Source: Tsukamurella sp. TY48
Lineage (GTDB): Bacteria; Actinomycetota; Actinomycetes; Mycobacteriales; Mycobacteriaceae
Assembly: GCF_019656655.1 (NCBI RefSeq)
Contig: NZ_BPMV01000001.1
Location: forward strand, 496,001 to 560,000
Direction: 5' to 3'
DNA: 64,000 bases
The translations under genes and the position numbers were made by a program. The notes under the pieces were generated by a model, which did no database searches, was not told where the DNA came from, and saw only the letters and a program-made list of their open reading frames with translations. Each line of letters begins with the position of its first letter. Position 1 is the first letter of the stretch. Of the stretch, positions 17,246 to 26,583 are shown piece after piece.

Positions 17246-18415
17246 ATGACCGTATCGATGGACGTCATCGAGTCGGAGGAGCGCATCGCCCTCCGCCGGA
17301 CCGTGTCCGAGCTCGGCAAGAAGTTCGGGCCCGAGTACATGCGCGAGAAGATCGCCTCGGGCGAGGGCCCCACCGAACTGTGGAAGGCCGCGGGCGACCT
17401 CGGCCTGATCGGCGTGAACATCGCCGAGCAGTACGGCGGCGGCGGAGCCGGGATGTACGAACTGGGCATCGTCGGCGAGGAGCTGGCCGCGGTCGGCTCG
17501 TCGCTGCTGATGTTGGTGGTCTCGCCGGCGATCAACGGCACCATCATCTCCAAGTTCGGCTCCGACGAGCAGAAGCAGCGCTGGCTTCCCGGGATCGCGT
17601 CCGGCAAGACCATCGCCGCGTTCGCCATCACCGAACCCGACGCCGGCTCCAACAGCCACCGGATCACCACCACCGCGCGCCGGGACGGCGACGACTGGAT
17701 CATCTCGGGGCAGAAGACCTTCATCTCCGGTATCGAGCTGGCCGACGTGATCCTGGTGGTCTCGCGCACCGAGGACGCCAAATCGGGCAAGCTGCGCCCC
17801 GCGCTGTTCCTGATGCCCACCGATTCACCGGGCCTGCAGAAGACCAAGATCCCCATGGAGGTGGGGCTTCCCGAGTCGCAGTGGACGTTGTTCTTCGACG
17901 ATGTGCGGCTCCCCTCCGACGCCCTCGTCGGCGAGCCCGACGCCGCCATCGCGCAGCTCTTCGCCGGCCTGAACCCGGAGCGGATCATGGCCGCCGCCGG
18001 ATCCGTCGGCTCGGCGCGGTTCGCCCTGGACCGGGCCGTCGACTACGCCAAGGGCCGCACCGTCTTCAAGGTCCCGATCGGTGCGCACCAGGCGATCGCC
18101 CATCCCCTCGCCGAGCTCAAGGTGGAGACCGAGCTGGCGAAGCTGATGCTGCAGAAGGCCGCCACGCTGTACGACGCCGGCCAGGAGTTCGCCGCGGCCG
18201 AGGCTGCGAACATGGCGAAGTTCGCCGGCGGCGAGGCCGGCGCGAAGTCGGTCGACCGGGCGATCCACACGCTCGGCGGCAACGGGCTCACCACCGAGTA
18301 CGGGCTGGCCCAGATGCTGGTGGCCTCGCGCCTGTTCCGCATCGCCCCGGTGAGCCGGGAGATGGTGCTCAACTTCATCTCCGAGCACACGCTCGGCCTG
18401 CCCAAGAGCTACTAG
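17246..18415 (+). CDS. Acyl-CoA dehydrogenase (FadE12-like)
   Basis: The second acyl-CoA dehydrogenase of the operon, 389 residues. The flavin motif (AITEPDAGSNS) and the beta-domain motif (ISGQKTFISG) are present, and the C-terminal signature is LGGNGLTTEYGLAQML, different from the first dehydrogenase. The two enzymes therefore probably act on different intermediates. ATG 17246 follows the stop of the biotin subunit by 2 bp, with GGAGCAGGAG as the ribosome site. Position between accA and echA matches mycobacterial fadE12. Confidence 0.9.
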   Translation: MTVSMDVIESEERIALRRTVSELGKKFGPEYMREKIASGEGPTELWKAAGDLGLIGVNIAEQYGGGGAGMYELGIVGEELAAVGSSLLMLVVSPAINGTIISKFGSDEQKQRWLPGIASGKTIAAFAITEPDAGSNSHRITTTARRDGDDWIISGQKTFISGIELADVILVVSRTEDAKSGKLRPALFLMPTDSPGLQKTKIPMEVGLPESQWTLFFDDVRLPSDALVGEPDAAIAQLFAGLNPERIMAAAGSVGSARFALDRAVDYAKGRTVFKVPIGAHQAIAHPLAELKVETELAKLMLQKAATLYDAGQEFAAAEAANMAKFAGGEAGAKSVDRAIHTLGGNGLTTEYGLAQMLVASRLFRIAPVSREMVLNFISEHTLGLPKSY

Positions 18416-18423
18416 GAGGCATC

Positions 18424-19224
18424 GTGACCGAGCGATCCGAGGGCGCGCCCCTGGTGCGGTACGAGGCCCGCGACGGTGCCGCCCACCTCACGATCGACAG
18501 CCCGCACAACCGCAACGCGATCTCACAGCGGCTACTGACCGACCTGCGGGCCGGGATCGATCGCGCGGGGATCGACGACACCGTCCGCGCCGTGGTGATC
18601 ACCCACACCGGCGGCACCTTCTGTGCCGGTGCCGATCTCAAGGAAGCGGCGGCGGACGGTGCGGGAGCGGACCCGAAGTCGCGCACGCTCGCGATGATCG
18701 AGGCGATGCGGGGCGTCATCGAATCCCCCAAGCCGGTGATCGCACAGGTGAACGGCCACGTCCGGGCCGGCGGCTTCGGCCTCATCGGTTCCTGCGATTT
18801 CGTCTTCGCCGGACCGGAGTCGACCTTCGCCGTCACCGAGACCCGGATCGGCGTGGCACCGGCGATGGTCTCGCTCGTGCTGCTGCCGCACCTGCCCTCG
18901 CGCGTGGCCTCGTCACTCCTGCTGACCGGTAGGAAGTTCGACGCGGCCGAGGCGGCGGGCCACGGATTGATCACCGCTGCCGTCGACGATCCCGAAGCCG
19001 CGGTGGCGGCGCAGCTCGCGGAGCTGCGGCTGTGCAGCCCGCAGGGCCTGCGCGAGACGAAGCAGATCCTGTGGCACGACGTGCTCGCCTCGTTCGACAC
19101 CCGCGCCGAGGCGCTTGCCGACCAGTCGGCCCGGCTGTTCGGTTCACCGGAGTCGGTGGAGGGGATCACCGCATTCCTGCAGAAACGCGCGCCGAGCTGG
19201 GCCGAGCCCGTGGCCGCGCACTAA
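18424..19224 (+). CDS. Enoyl-CoA hydratase/isomerase (EchA7-like)
   Basis: A 266-residue crotonase-fold enzyme. The first oxyanion loop is HTGGTFCAGADLKEA and the second is NGHVRAGGFGLIGSCDF. The second loop has Arg-Ala-Gly-Gly where a hydratase usually has a catalytic acid nearby, so a methylglutaconyl-CoA hydratase-like or isomerase role cannot be excluded. It follows the acyl-CoA dehydrogenase by 8 bp with TAGGAGG upstream. Carboxylase plus enoyl hydratase plus two dehydrogenases is the enzyme set of leucine or acyclic isoprenoid degradation. The organism's true substrate is not shown. Confidence 0.87.
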   Translation: MTERSEGAPLVRYEARDGAAHLTIDSPHNRNAISQRLLTDLRAGIDRAGIDDTVRAVVITHTGGTFCAGADLKEAAADGAGADPKSRTLAMIEAMRGVIESPKPVIAQVNGHVRAGGFGLIGSCDFVFAGPESTFAVTETRIGVAPAMVSLVLLPHLPSRVASSLLLTGRKFDAAEAAGHGLITAAVDDPEAAVAAQLAELRLCSPQGLRETKQILWHDVLASFDTRAEALADQSARLFGSPESVEGITAFLQKRAPSWAEPVAAH

Positions 19225-19234
19225 GCTGGCCCGA

Positions 19235-19849
19235 ATGAGTGCCCTCCGACCGCCCATCCGGGCGCCGCAGCAGTCCCGCAGCCGGGAGACCCGGCAGCGG
19301 TTGCTGGAGACGACGATCGCCTCCCTGGCCGCCCGCGGCTGGGGGGCGACCACCGTCGGCAGTGTCGCGCGGCAGGCGGGGGTCTCCCGCGGGGCCGCCC
19401 AGCACCACTTCCCCACCCGCGAGGACCTCATCACCGCCGCGCTGGAGTACATGGGCGAGCAGCGGATCGAGCACGCCCGGCAGGCCGGCGCCGCGGTCCC
19501 CGACGGCCCGGAGCGCCCCTACGCGGTGGCGCGGCTGATCGTCGAGTACTACACCGACGATCTGTTCAAGGCGGCGCTCCACGTGTGGACGGCGGCCGCG
19601 AGCGACGATGCGCTGCGGGAGCGCATGCTGCCCTTCGAGAATCGGCACTCCCGTGAGGTCTTCGGGCTCGCGATGACACTGCTGGGCTTCGATCGCGACG
19701 ACGAGCAGGGCCGTCGCGCCGTGCAGGCCACCCTGGATCTGGCGCGCGGATTGGGGCTCGCGGACCTGCTGTCCGATGACACCGAGCGCCGCGAGCAGGT
19801 CGTCGAGTTCTGGGGCGCGCAACTCGCCGCCCTCGCCGCCGCGCGCTAG
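19235..19849 (+). CDS. TetR/AcrR-family transcriptional regulator
   Basis: A 204-residue TetR protein. The N-terminal helix-turn-helix (TTVGSVARQAGVSRGAAQHHFPTREDL) is canonical and the C-terminal domain contains the expected ligand-binding helices. It is the last gene of the acyl-CoA operon and the obvious candidate to bind the palindrome at 9889-9910. A TAAGCT box (19222-19227) lies 7 nt before the ATG, so it may also have its own leaderless promoter. Its stop directly abuts the recG stop with no intergenic base. Confidence 0.88.
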   Translation: MSALRPPIRAPQQSRSRETRQRLLETTIASLAARGWGATTVGSVARQAGVSRGAAQHHFPTREDLITAALEYMGEQRIEHARQAGAAVPDGPERPYAVARLIVEYYTDDLFKAALHVWTAAASDDALRERMLPFENRHSREVFGLAMTLLGFDRDDEQGRRAVQATLDLARGLGLADLLSDDTERREQVVEFWGAQLAALAAAR

Positions 19850-22186
19850 TCAGGCCTTGTCGAGGTAGTCCTCGCGGCTGCCGCCGAGGATCACCGCGTT
19901 CATCTCGCGCAGCGCCACATGATCTTCCAGCTCCGGATCGGCATCGATCACCTCGAAGGCGAGGGCCCGCGCGGCGTCCAGAACGTCGCCGTCGTTGGCC
20001 AGATCGAGGAAGCTCAGGCGCCGCGCCAGGCCGGACTGGTCCACGCCGAGGATGTCGCCGAAGCCGCGGTGTTCGAGGTCGAGCTGCGCGAGGGCGAAGC
20101 CGTCGACCGTGCCCGCAACCGCCTCCAGCCGTTCCATCGTGCGGGGCGACGGGGTGTCGGTGACCAGGAGGCACAGCCCGGGTAGGCCGCCTCGTCCGAC
20201 ACGACCACGCAGCTGGTGCAACTGGCTGATGCCGAATCGCTCGGCGTCCATCACCACCATGGTGGTCGCGTTCGCCACATCGACACCCACCTCGATCACG
20301 GTGGTGGCCACCAGGACGTCCACGTCACCCGCGGCGAACTCCGCCATGATTTCGGACTTCTCCTCCGCGGGCAGCCGGCCGTGCAGCAGCGCGATCCGGT
20401 GCTCCGCCAGCTCGCCGCCGACCAACTGCGCGTACATGTCGATCGCGGAGGTCATCCGGGGCTGATCGTCCTGCGGCTCAGTCTCCTCGGCGACCTCCGC
20501 CCGGGCCGACTTCCCCCGCGACGGCGCCGCGACCTGCTCGAACTGGTAGTCCTCATCGGTGAACGAGGACTTCGCCTGCTCGCCGGTCGGATCGTCGCCG
20601 ATCCGCGGGCACACCACGTACACCTGCCGCCCGGCCCGGACCTCCTCGTCGACCCGCGCCCAGGCGCGCTCGATCCAACCGGGACGCGATTGCGGCACCA
20701 CCGAGGTCTGGATCGGCTGCCGGCCACGGGGCAGTTCGCGCAGCACCGAGGTGGACATGTCGCCGAACTGCGCGAGCGCGACGGTGCGCGGGATCGGCGT
20801 CGCCGTCATCACCAACAGGTGCGGCGTCATATCGTCGGGCCCCTTGCGTCGCAACCGGTCCCGCTGCTCCACACCGAACCGGTGCTGCTCGTCGACCACC
20901 ACGAGGCCGAGCCGGAAGAAGTCGACCGTGTCCTCCAGCAGCGCGTGCGTACCGATCACGATCCCCGCCTCGCCGGTCACGATGCGCAGCAGCGCCGCCC
21001 GGCGGGCCTTGGTGTTCATCGAACCGGTGAGCAGGGTGACGGTGGTGGCGGCCTCCGCCGCACCGAGCTGGCCCGCCTCCCCCAGGTCGCCGAGCATCTT
21101 CGTGATCGAGAGCATGTGCTGGGTGGCGAGCACCTCGGTGGGCGCGAGCAGCACGGCCTGGTAGCCCGCATCGACCGCGGCCAGCATCGCCAGCAGCGCC
21201 ACGAGCGTCTTACCCGAGCCCACCTCGCCCTGCAGCAACCTGGTCATCGGATGGTCACGGGACAGGTCACCGAGGATCTCGGCGAGCACCTCCTCCTGAC
21301 CGTCGGTGAGCTGGAACGGAAGCCGCTCCCGCAGACCGGTCTGCAGCGGACCGTCCGGCGCGGCGAGCGAGGGTGCGGGCACCGTGCCCACGTCGTGCGC
21401 CCGCCGGGCGAGCGCGGTCTCGATGGCCACCGCCTCGTCGAAGGCCAGGCGCCGCCGGGCGGCGTCGGCCTCGGTGCGCCGCTTCGGGAAGTGTGCGACT
21501 CGCAGCGCCTGGTCGAGGTCGAGGAGCCCGTGCAGCGTCCGGAACTCGGCGGGCAAGGACTCGGGGACGGGAGCCAGCCGGCCCAGCACGGCGTCGACGA
21601 TCGAGGCGATCAGCCAGGTGGGCATGTTCTTGGTGCCGTGGTAGATCGGCACCACCGGACCGGTGAGCAGCGCGAGATTGGCCAGCTTGAGACGCTTGGA
21701 GCCCGCCTTCGTGGCGCCGGTCTCGTTGGCCGCCAGGGCCTGCGCGGAGTTCATATCGTCGTCCGGGAGCACCAGCCAGTCCGGATGGGTCAGCTGCAGT
21801 TTGTGATTGAACTCGCCGAGCCGGCCGATCAGCAGCATCTGCCGGCCGGGTTGGATCGGCTTGGGCAGGTAGTTGAAGAAGGTCACGTCGTAGGCGCGAA
21901 CCTTGTTGACCACCTGCACCTTGAACATCTTCTTGCCGCGGTGGTGGGCCCGGGGCGGTGTCACCGCGGTGACGGTGCCGATCACCACCACGTCGTCGCC
22001 GATCTTGGGTTCGGTGGCCCGCGTCCCCTCGTCGATCGAGGCGCCGCCCTCGTACCGGAACGGGAAGTGCCGCAGCAGATCACCGACGGTGATCAGCCCC
22101 AGTTCGGAGGTCATCTGATCGGCGATCTCGGGATCGATCGCATCGACCAGCGGAGTCTGCAGTGTGAGGTCCGCGGCTGGGCTCAT
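19850..22186 (-). CDS. recG: ATP-dependent DNA helicase RecG
   Basis: RecG remodels stalled forks and branched DNA by reverse branch migration. The 778-residue protein has the N-terminal wedge/OB domain (about 60-150), Walker A GEVGSGKT (320-327), the DEQH box (432-435), and C-terminal helicase motifs (EVGVDV, QLRGRVGRG). It is somewhat longer than many RecG proteins because of an acidic insert around 560-600 (EVAEETEPQDDQP), as in other actinobacteria. ATG 22186 overlaps the stop of the DAK2 gene (ATGA), so the two are coupled. Confidence 0.97.
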   Translation of the reverse strand: MSPAADLTLQTPLVDAIDPEIADQMTSELGLITVGDLLRHFPFRYEGGASIDEGTRATEPKIGDDVVVIGTVTAVTPPRAHHRGKKMFKVQVVNKVRAYDVTFFNYLPKPIQPGRQMLLIGRLGEFNHKLQLTHPDWLVLPDDDMNSAQALAANETGATKAGSKRLKLANLALLTGPVVPIYHGTKNMPTWLIASIVDAVLGRLAPVPESLPAEFRTLHGLLDLDQALRVAHFPKRRTEADAARRRLAFDEAVAIETALARRAHDVGTVPAPSLAAPDGPLQTGLRERLPFQLTDGQEEVLAEILGDLSRDHPMTRLLQGEVGSGKTLVALLAMLAAVDAGYQAVLLAPTEVLATQHMLSITKMLGDLGEAGQLGAAEAATTVTLLTGSMNTKARRAALLRIVTGEAGIVIGTHALLEDTVDFFRLGLVVVDEQHRFGVEQRDRLRRKGPDDMTPHLLVMTATPIPRTVALAQFGDMSTSVLRELPRGRQPIQTSVVPQSRPGWIERAWARVDEEVRAGRQVYVVCPRIGDDPTGEQAKSSFTDEDYQFEQVAAPSRGKSARAEVAEETEPQDDQPRMTSAIDMYAQLVGGELAEHRIALLHGRLPAEEKSEIMAEFAAGDVDVLVATTVIEVGVDVANATTMVVMDAERFGISQLHQLRGRVGRGGLPGLCLLVTDTPSPRTMERLEAVAGTVDGFALAQLDLEHRGFGDILGVDQSGLARRLSFLDLANDGDVLDAARALAFEVIDADPELEDHVALREMNAVILGGSREDYLDKA

Positions 22187-23847
22187 TCGACGCCGATCTC
22201 CATCACGCTGCCGGTCTGCCCTCCGCGGTAACCGACCACCTCGACCTCCGGCCGGTCGGGCCGCAGCGCCGCGCCCACCCGGTCCGGGAAGTCGCCGTCG
22301 CCGGCGTCACCGAGCAAGACGGTCACCATATCGCCTCCGGTCGCGAGCAAGAGCTCCGCCAGCGCTTCACCGGCGGAGTACTGATCCTCCTCCAGCACCA
22401 CCACCTCACCGCCGACCATGCCGAGGTAGTCCCCGGGCCCGCACGGGCCGAGGATCGTCAGTGCGTCCTCGGTGACCGCGACCACGGAGCCGCAGCGCGC
22501 GCCGGCGGCGGCCTCGGCCATGGAGAAGGTGTCGTCCGCGGCGTGGCCGCGCGGATCGTGCACTGCGAGGGCGGCGATGGCCTGCACCATCGACGAGGTG
22601 GGGAGCAGCGTCACCAGCACCCCGGATTCCCGGGAGCGGGCGGCCACGGCCAGCAGCTCCGGGGTGGGCAGCGCTCCGTTCGGCATGAGCAGCACCTCGC
22701 GGCCCTCGAACCGGTGCAGCGCCGCGAGCAGCGCGGCGTGGGTGATGCCCTCGTCGCAGCGGATCACCTCGGCCCCCTCGGCGGCGAAGAGCTCGGCCGC
22801 CCCCTCACCCGAGACCAGGGCGACGATGGCGCGCGGCGCGTCGAGCAGCGCCTGCAGCGGGGTCTCGCCGTGGCCGGCCTCCTGGAGCACGTTCACCGCG
22901 ATGCCGCGGAGCTTGCCCAGCGCGAGTCCGGCCTGAATGGCCCGTCCGGGCTCGGTGGTGTGCGTGTGCACCGACCAGGTGGCCACCGGATCGGGGTCGG
23001 ACGCGGCGACCACGACCACGGAATCACCGAAGGTCTGCAGCTCGTCCCGGAGCCGGTTCGCGGACGCCTCGGTCGCCTCCGGCAGGAGGTACATCACCTC
23101 GTAGTCCACGTGCGGGCCGCGCGGCGGATCGTCGTGATCGTGGCCGTGGGCGGCGCCCCCGGGTTCCACCTGGACCTGCACGTGCGGTGCCACCTGCCGG
23201 GTGAAGCGGGGACGTTCGGGCGGCGCACCCGCGGTCACCTCGACCAAGGCGTCGAGCAGTACCAGCAGGCCGCGGCCGCCCGCGTCCACCACACCGGCCC
23301 GGGCGTTGTCATCGAGTTGGTCGCGGGTGCGCAGCAGGGCGTCGAAGGCGGCGTCGGCGGACGCGCGCACGCACACGGGAAGATCGCCACCGGCGGCGAG
23401 GGCGGCTCCCGCACCGTCGGCGGCCCCGCGGAGCACCGAGAGGATGGTGCCCTCGACGGGTGCAGCGACCGCGGAGGTCACCAGGTCGGTGGCGGTGCGC
23501 AGGCCCGCCGCGAGGCCCGCCGCGGTGAGATCGGCCTCCGGCCCCAGCTCTCCCACCACGCCGCGCATGATCTGCGAGACGATGACCCCGGAGTTGCCGC
23601 GGGCACCGGAGACGGCGCCGGCAACGGTGGCACGGGCCACCGCATGGGGCCCCTCCGAGCGGTCGGCCTCCTCCGCCGCGCGGGCAGCGGCACGGAGCGT
23701 GACCAGCATGTTCGTACCGGTATCGGCATCAGCCACGGGGAAGACGTTGAGAGCGTTGATCTCGTCGACGGAACGCTCGAGTCCGAGCACCGCGCGCCGC
23801 AGCCAGGCCACCACCACGCGGCCGTCCGGCTCCATCGGTCCCGTCAC
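22183..23847 (-). CDS. DAK2 domain-containing protein, fatty-acid kinase (FakA/YloV)-like
   Basis: A 554-residue protein with an N-terminal DAK2 phosphatase/kinase-like domain (LNVFPVADADTGTNML near the start, ATVAGAVSGARGNSGVI) and a long C-terminal FakA-type region. FakA-like proteins phosphorylate fatty acids bound to FakB partners in Firmicutes; the mycobacterial homolog beside recG (Rv2974c, from memory) is uncharacterised. GTG 23847 is chosen because TAGGCT (23860-23855) sits exactly 7 nt upstream, a leaderless arrangement. Alternative starts are ATG 23835 or the longer frame from 23874. Confidence 0.83.
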   Translation of the reverse strand: MTGPMEPDGRVVVAWLRRAVLGLERSVDEINALNVFPVADADTGTNMLVTLRAAARAAEEADRSEGPHAVARATVAGAVSGARGNSGVIVSQIMRGVVGELGPEADLTAAGLAAGLRTATDLVTSAVAAPVEGTILSVLRGAADGAGAALAAGGDLPVCVRASADAAFDALLRTRDQLDDNARAGVVDAGGRGLLVLLDALVEVTAGAPPERPRFTRQVAPHVQVQVEPGGAAHGHDHDDPPRGPHVDYEVMYLLPEATEASANRLRDELQTFGDSVVVVAASDPDPVATWSVHTHTTEPGRAIQAGLALGKLRGIAVNVLQEAGHGETPLQALLDAPRAIVALVSGEGAAELFAAEGAEVIRCDEGITHAALLAALHRFEGREVLLMPNGALPTPELLAVAARSRESGVLVTLLPTSSMVQAIAALAVHDPRGHAADDTFSMAEAAAGARCGSVVAVTEDALTILGPCGPGDYLGMVGGEVVVLEEDQYSAGEALAELLLATGGDMVTVLLGDAGDGDFPDRVGAALRPDRPEVEVVGYRGGQTGSVMEIGVE

Positions 23848-23896
23848 GGCTCCCAGCCTAGTGGGCCGTCCCACAGCCGAGGGCTGCCGGAGCGGT

Positions 23897-23926
23897 TTGT
23901 CGCGTGGACCGTTATGGGTCTATGAT
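23897..23926 (+). promoter_or_regulatory. rpmB promoter
   Basis: TTGTCG (23897-23902), an 18-nt spacer and TATGAT (23921-23926), the strongest -10 in the window. Transcription should begin near 23933, giving an 80-nt untranslated leader before rpmB. Confidence 0.65.
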
Positions 23927-24015
23927 TGCAGGGTTGCCTCGCGTCCGGGCGTGTCCATCGAGACCCGACCACCGAGGCGGAACGACAGATACATCTATTG
24001 CGAGGAGTACACGAC

Positions 24016-24207
24016 ATGGCTGCCGTCTGCGACGTCTGCGACAAGGGCCCCGGCTTCGGTAAGTCGGTGTCGCACTCGCATCGGCGTACCAATCGCCGGT
24101 GGAACCCGAACATCCAGACCGTGCGTGCCCAGGTGGCGCCCGGTCAGACCAAGCGCCTGAACGTGTGCACCTCGTGCATCAAGGCCGGCAAGGTCGTCCG
24201 CGGCTGA
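24016..24207 (+). CDS. rpmB: 50S ribosomal protein L28, zinc-binding form
   Basis: A 63-residue L28 of the large ribosomal subunit. Two CxxC pairs (Cys5/Cys8 and Cys51/Cys54) mark the zinc-containing C+ paralog. Mycobacteriales often also carry a zinc-free copy under zinc-starvation control elsewhere; none is in this window. ATG 24016 has GAGGAG upstream. It is a single-gene unit with a clear promoter before it and a strong terminator after it. Confidence 0.97.
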   Translation: MAAVCDVCDKGPGFGKSVSHSHRRTNRRWNPNIQTVRAQVAPGQTKRLNVCTSCIKAGKVVRG

Positions 24208-24225
24208 TTCCGCGACAAGACTGAC

Positions 24226-24259
24226 AGAGGGCCCGCGACCAACCGGTCGCGGGCCCTCT
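24226..24259. terminator. Bidirectional intrinsic terminator between rpmB and ung
   Basis: A perfect 15-bp stem (24226-24240 with 24245-24259) and an AACC loop. It starts with AGAGGG and ends with CCCTCT followed by TTCTC. It sits between convergent genes, 18 nt after the rpmB stop and 8 nt after the ung stop, so it can serve both strands. Confidence 0.9.
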
Positions 24260-24267
24260 TTCTCGTT

Positions 24268-24963
24268 TCAGCGCACCTCGGCGAGGTGCGGTAGGCGCCA
24301 GTCGACGGGCTCGGCGCCCAGTCCGGCGAGCGCCTCGTTGGCCCGGGAGAACGGGCGCGAGCCGAAGAACCCACGCGAGGCCGACAACGGCGACGGATGC
24401 ACCGACTCGATCCGCGGGGTGTCGCCCAGCCGCGGCCCCAGCGAAGCGGCGTCACGGCCCCACAGGATCGCGACGAGCGGCGCGTCCCGCGCCACGAGCG
24501 CATCGATGGCGCACTCGGTCACCTTCTCCCATCCCTTCTTCCGATGGGAGGCGGGCTCGCCCGGGCGCACCGTCAGCACCCTGTTCAACAGCAGCACACC
24601 CTGCTGCGCCCACGGCGAGAGATCGCCGTTCGCCGGCGCGGGCAGGCCGAGATCGGCCGTGTACTCCTGATAGATGTTCTGCAGACTGCGGGGCACCGGC
24701 CGCACCGCGGGATCGACCGAGAAAGACAGGCCCACAGCGTGTCCCGGCGTGGGGTACGGATCCTGGCCCACGATGAGCACCCGCACCTCTTCGAAGGGCT
24801 GGGTGAAGGCGCGCAGCACGTTCTCGCCCGCGGGCAGGTAGCTGCGGCCCGCGGCGATCTCGGCCCGGAGGAACTCCCCCATCGCCGCGATGTCGCCGGC
24901 GACCGGCTCCAACGCCCGGGCCCAGCCCGCCTCGACGGTCTCCGCCAGTGGTCTCGCCGTCAT
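24268..24963 (-). CDS. ung: Uracil-DNA glycosylase
   Basis: Family 1 uracil-DNA glycosylase of 231 residues. It removes uracil from DNA as the first step of base excision repair. The water-activating loop [11 protein letters not shown] has Asp68, and the minor-groove loop is [14 protein letters not shown] 24963 overlaps the last base of the thiL stop, so the genes are translated together. The frame upstream to 25692 lies inside thiL and is a shadow. The same ung-thiL order is found in mycobacteria. Confidence 0.97.
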   Translation of the reverse strand: MTARPLAETVEAGWARALEPVAGDIAAMGEFLRAEIAAGRSYLPAGENVLRAFTQPFEEVRVLIVGQDPYPTPGHAVGLSFSVDPAVRPVPRSLQNIYQEYTADLGLPAPANGDLSPWAQQGVLLLNRVLTVRPGEPASHRKKGWEKVTECAIDALVARDAPLVAILWGRDAASLGPRLGDTPRIESVHPSPLSASRGFFGSRPFSRANEALAGLGAEPVDWRLPHLAEVR

Positions 24964-25985
24964 CACAGTCCCTCTCCGCCGTCCTCGGTGTCGCTGTCGA
25001 AGGTGTTCCAGCCGCCCCGCTCGGGCCCGGCCGCACCGTCGACGGTGACGGTGCCCGACGCACCGTCGGCGTCCCGGACGGTACCGATCTCGCGCCACCC
25101 GTCCGGCACCGTCGCGGGCGGGAAGGTCGCCAGCAGGGCGTGATCCTCGCCGCCGGTGCGAATCCAGTGGTCGGCGTCCGCGCCGAGCGCGGACGCGCAG
25201 GCCAGCAGCAGTGGGTCCGGGCGCAGGGCGGCACCGTCGAGCTCGATCCGGACGCCGCTCGCCGCGGCCAGGGCGCGGGCGTCCCGGAGCAGCCCGTCGG
25301 AGACGTCGGTCATCGCGGTGGCCCCCGCCTCGGCGGCGCCCGGCCCCGCGGCGAGCGGCGGCACCGGGCAGCGGTAGATCTCGACGATCTCCGGGAAATC
25401 GTCCGCGCGCCCGGCATCCAGGGCGGCCAGGCCGGCGGCCGATCGCCCCAGGGTTCCGCACACCGCCACCACATCGCCGGCGCGGGCACCCGACAGCAGC
25501 ACCGGCGCGCGGCCCTGCAGATCGCCCAGCGCGGTGATCGCCAGCAGCACCTGCTCGGTGCGCACCACGTCTCCGCCCGCCACCGCGCCGCCGGCATCGC
25601 GGGCGCCGCGCGCGATCCCCCGCGAGATGCCGGCCACGACGTGCTCGGGAGTCGCGGGCGGGCAGCCCAGCGTCACCGTGAAGCCGGTGCACACCGCGCC
25701 CATGGCCGCGATATCGGCCGCGTTCTGCGCGATCGCGCGGCGCCCCACGTGCTCCGCCGTGGTCAACTCGAACCGGAAGTGTCGCCCCTCGACGAGGGCG
25801 TCGGAGGAGATCACCACTCGGCCGTCCGGGGCGGCCACGACGGCCGCATCGTCACCGGGGCCGAGGAGCACCCGGGGATCGGGACCGATCGGCGCCGTGG
25901 CGAGCGCGATCACGCCCTCCTCGCCCAGTTCGGCGACGGTGCGCGCGGGCGGCTGCCCGGCCCGGCCCGGGCCCGTAGATGTCAT
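24963..25985 (-). CDS. thiL: Thiamine-monophosphate kinase
   Basis: ThiL phosphorylates thiamine monophosphate to the active cofactor thiamine pyrophosphate. The 340-residue protein has the PurM-like fold signature: an N-terminal GPGDDAAVV metal-binding segment, [13 protein letters not shown], and [12 protein letters not shown] in the second half. ATG 25985 is preferred because TACGGT (25998-25993) lies 7 nt upstream, and the long upstream extension is antisense to the DUF3515-like gene. The cofactor it makes is needed by acetolactate synthase encoded further along in this window. Confidence 0.95.
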   Translation of the reverse strand: MTSTGPGRAGQPPARTVAELGEEGVIALATAPIGPDPRVLLGPGDDAAVVAAPDGRVVISSDALVEGRHFRFELTTAEHVGRRAIAQNAADIAAMGAVCTGFTVTLGCPPATPEHVVAGISRGIARGARDAGGAVAGGDVVRTEQVLLAITALGDLQGRAPVLLSGARAGDVVAVCGTLGRSAAGLAALDAGRADDFPEIVEIYRCPVPPLAAGPGAAEAGATAMTDVSDGLLRDARALAAASGVRIELDGAALRPDPLLLACASALGADADHWIRTGGEDHALLATFPPATVPDGWREIGTVRDADGASGTVTVDGAAGPERGGWNTFDSDTEDGGEGL

Positions 25986-25991
25986 CGCGGC

Positions 25992-25998
25992 TACCGTA
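25992..25998. promoter_or_regulatory. Overlapping divergent -10 boxes of thiL and the DUF3515-like gene
   Basis: The 7-bp sequence TACCGTA reads TACCGT forward (25992-25997), 7 nt before GTG 26005, and TACGGT on the reverse strand (25998-25993), 7 nt before ATG 25985. Both genes would be leaderless, and the whole intergenic region is only 19 bp. The -35 regions must lie in the coding sequences. Confidence 0.65.
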
Positions 25999-26004
25999 TC
26001 GAAC

Positions 26005-26583
26005 GTGGACAACGCAGACGAGACCAAGGCCCCCGAGCCCCGCCAGCGCCGCAGCCCCGCCCTCCTGGCGACGGTCGTGGCACTCCCCGTGGCGGTGATC
26101 GTCTGCTTCGCCGTCTTCCTCGTGCTCGCCCAGCAGAAGGAGGGCGAGTTGCGCGCGACCGCCGAGGCGGGCCACCTGAAGTCGGTCTCGGCTCCCGCCG
26201 CCGGCGAACCCGCGTGCGGGAAACTGCTCGCGGCGATCCCCGCGGAGCTGGGCGTCTTCCGCCGCGACGACACCACCGAACCCACGGGCTTCGCCCGCTG
26301 GACCAGCGATAAGGCCGGCGCCGTCGAGGTGCGCTGCGGTACCGATCGCCCGGCCGACCTGACCAACACCTCGAAGCTGCAGGTGGTCAACGGGGTCCAA
26401 TGGCTGCAGTCGACGCCCGCGGGCGCGCCCGCCCCGAACGGCGGCGCCTACTGGGTCGCGGTGGATCACCGGCCCTACGTGGCGCTCTGGGTGCCGGACA
26501 GCGCCGGTACCGCCGCGATCCAGGCCGTCTCCGATGCGATCCGGGCGAACCTCCAGGCCGCGTCGCTCGACCTGGGCCGCTAG
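26005..26583 (+). CDS. DUF3515-like membrane-anchored protein
   Basis: A 192-residue protein with a basic N-terminus, one hydrophobic segment (about 19-42) and an extracytoplasmic domain with two cysteines (ACGKLL, VRCGTD) that could form a disulfide. The AEAGHLKSV-PACGKLLAAIP pattern fits the DUF3515 family, which in mycobacteria sits between thiL and ddl (Rv2980, from memory) and has no known role. The GTG start at 26005 is leaderless by its -10 spacing. Its stop abuts the ddl stop. Conserved placement beside a cell-wall ligase hints at an envelope function, which is inference. Confidence 0.8.
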   Translation: MDNADETKAPEPRQRRSPALLATVVALPVAVIVCFAVFLVLAQQKEGELRATAEAGHLKSVSAPAAGEPACGKLLAAIPAELGVFRRDDTTEPTGFARWTSDKAGAVEVRCGTDRPADLTNTSKLQVVNGVQWLQSTPAGAPAPNGGAYWVAVDHRPYVALWVPDSAGTAAIQAVSDAIRANLQAASLDLGR

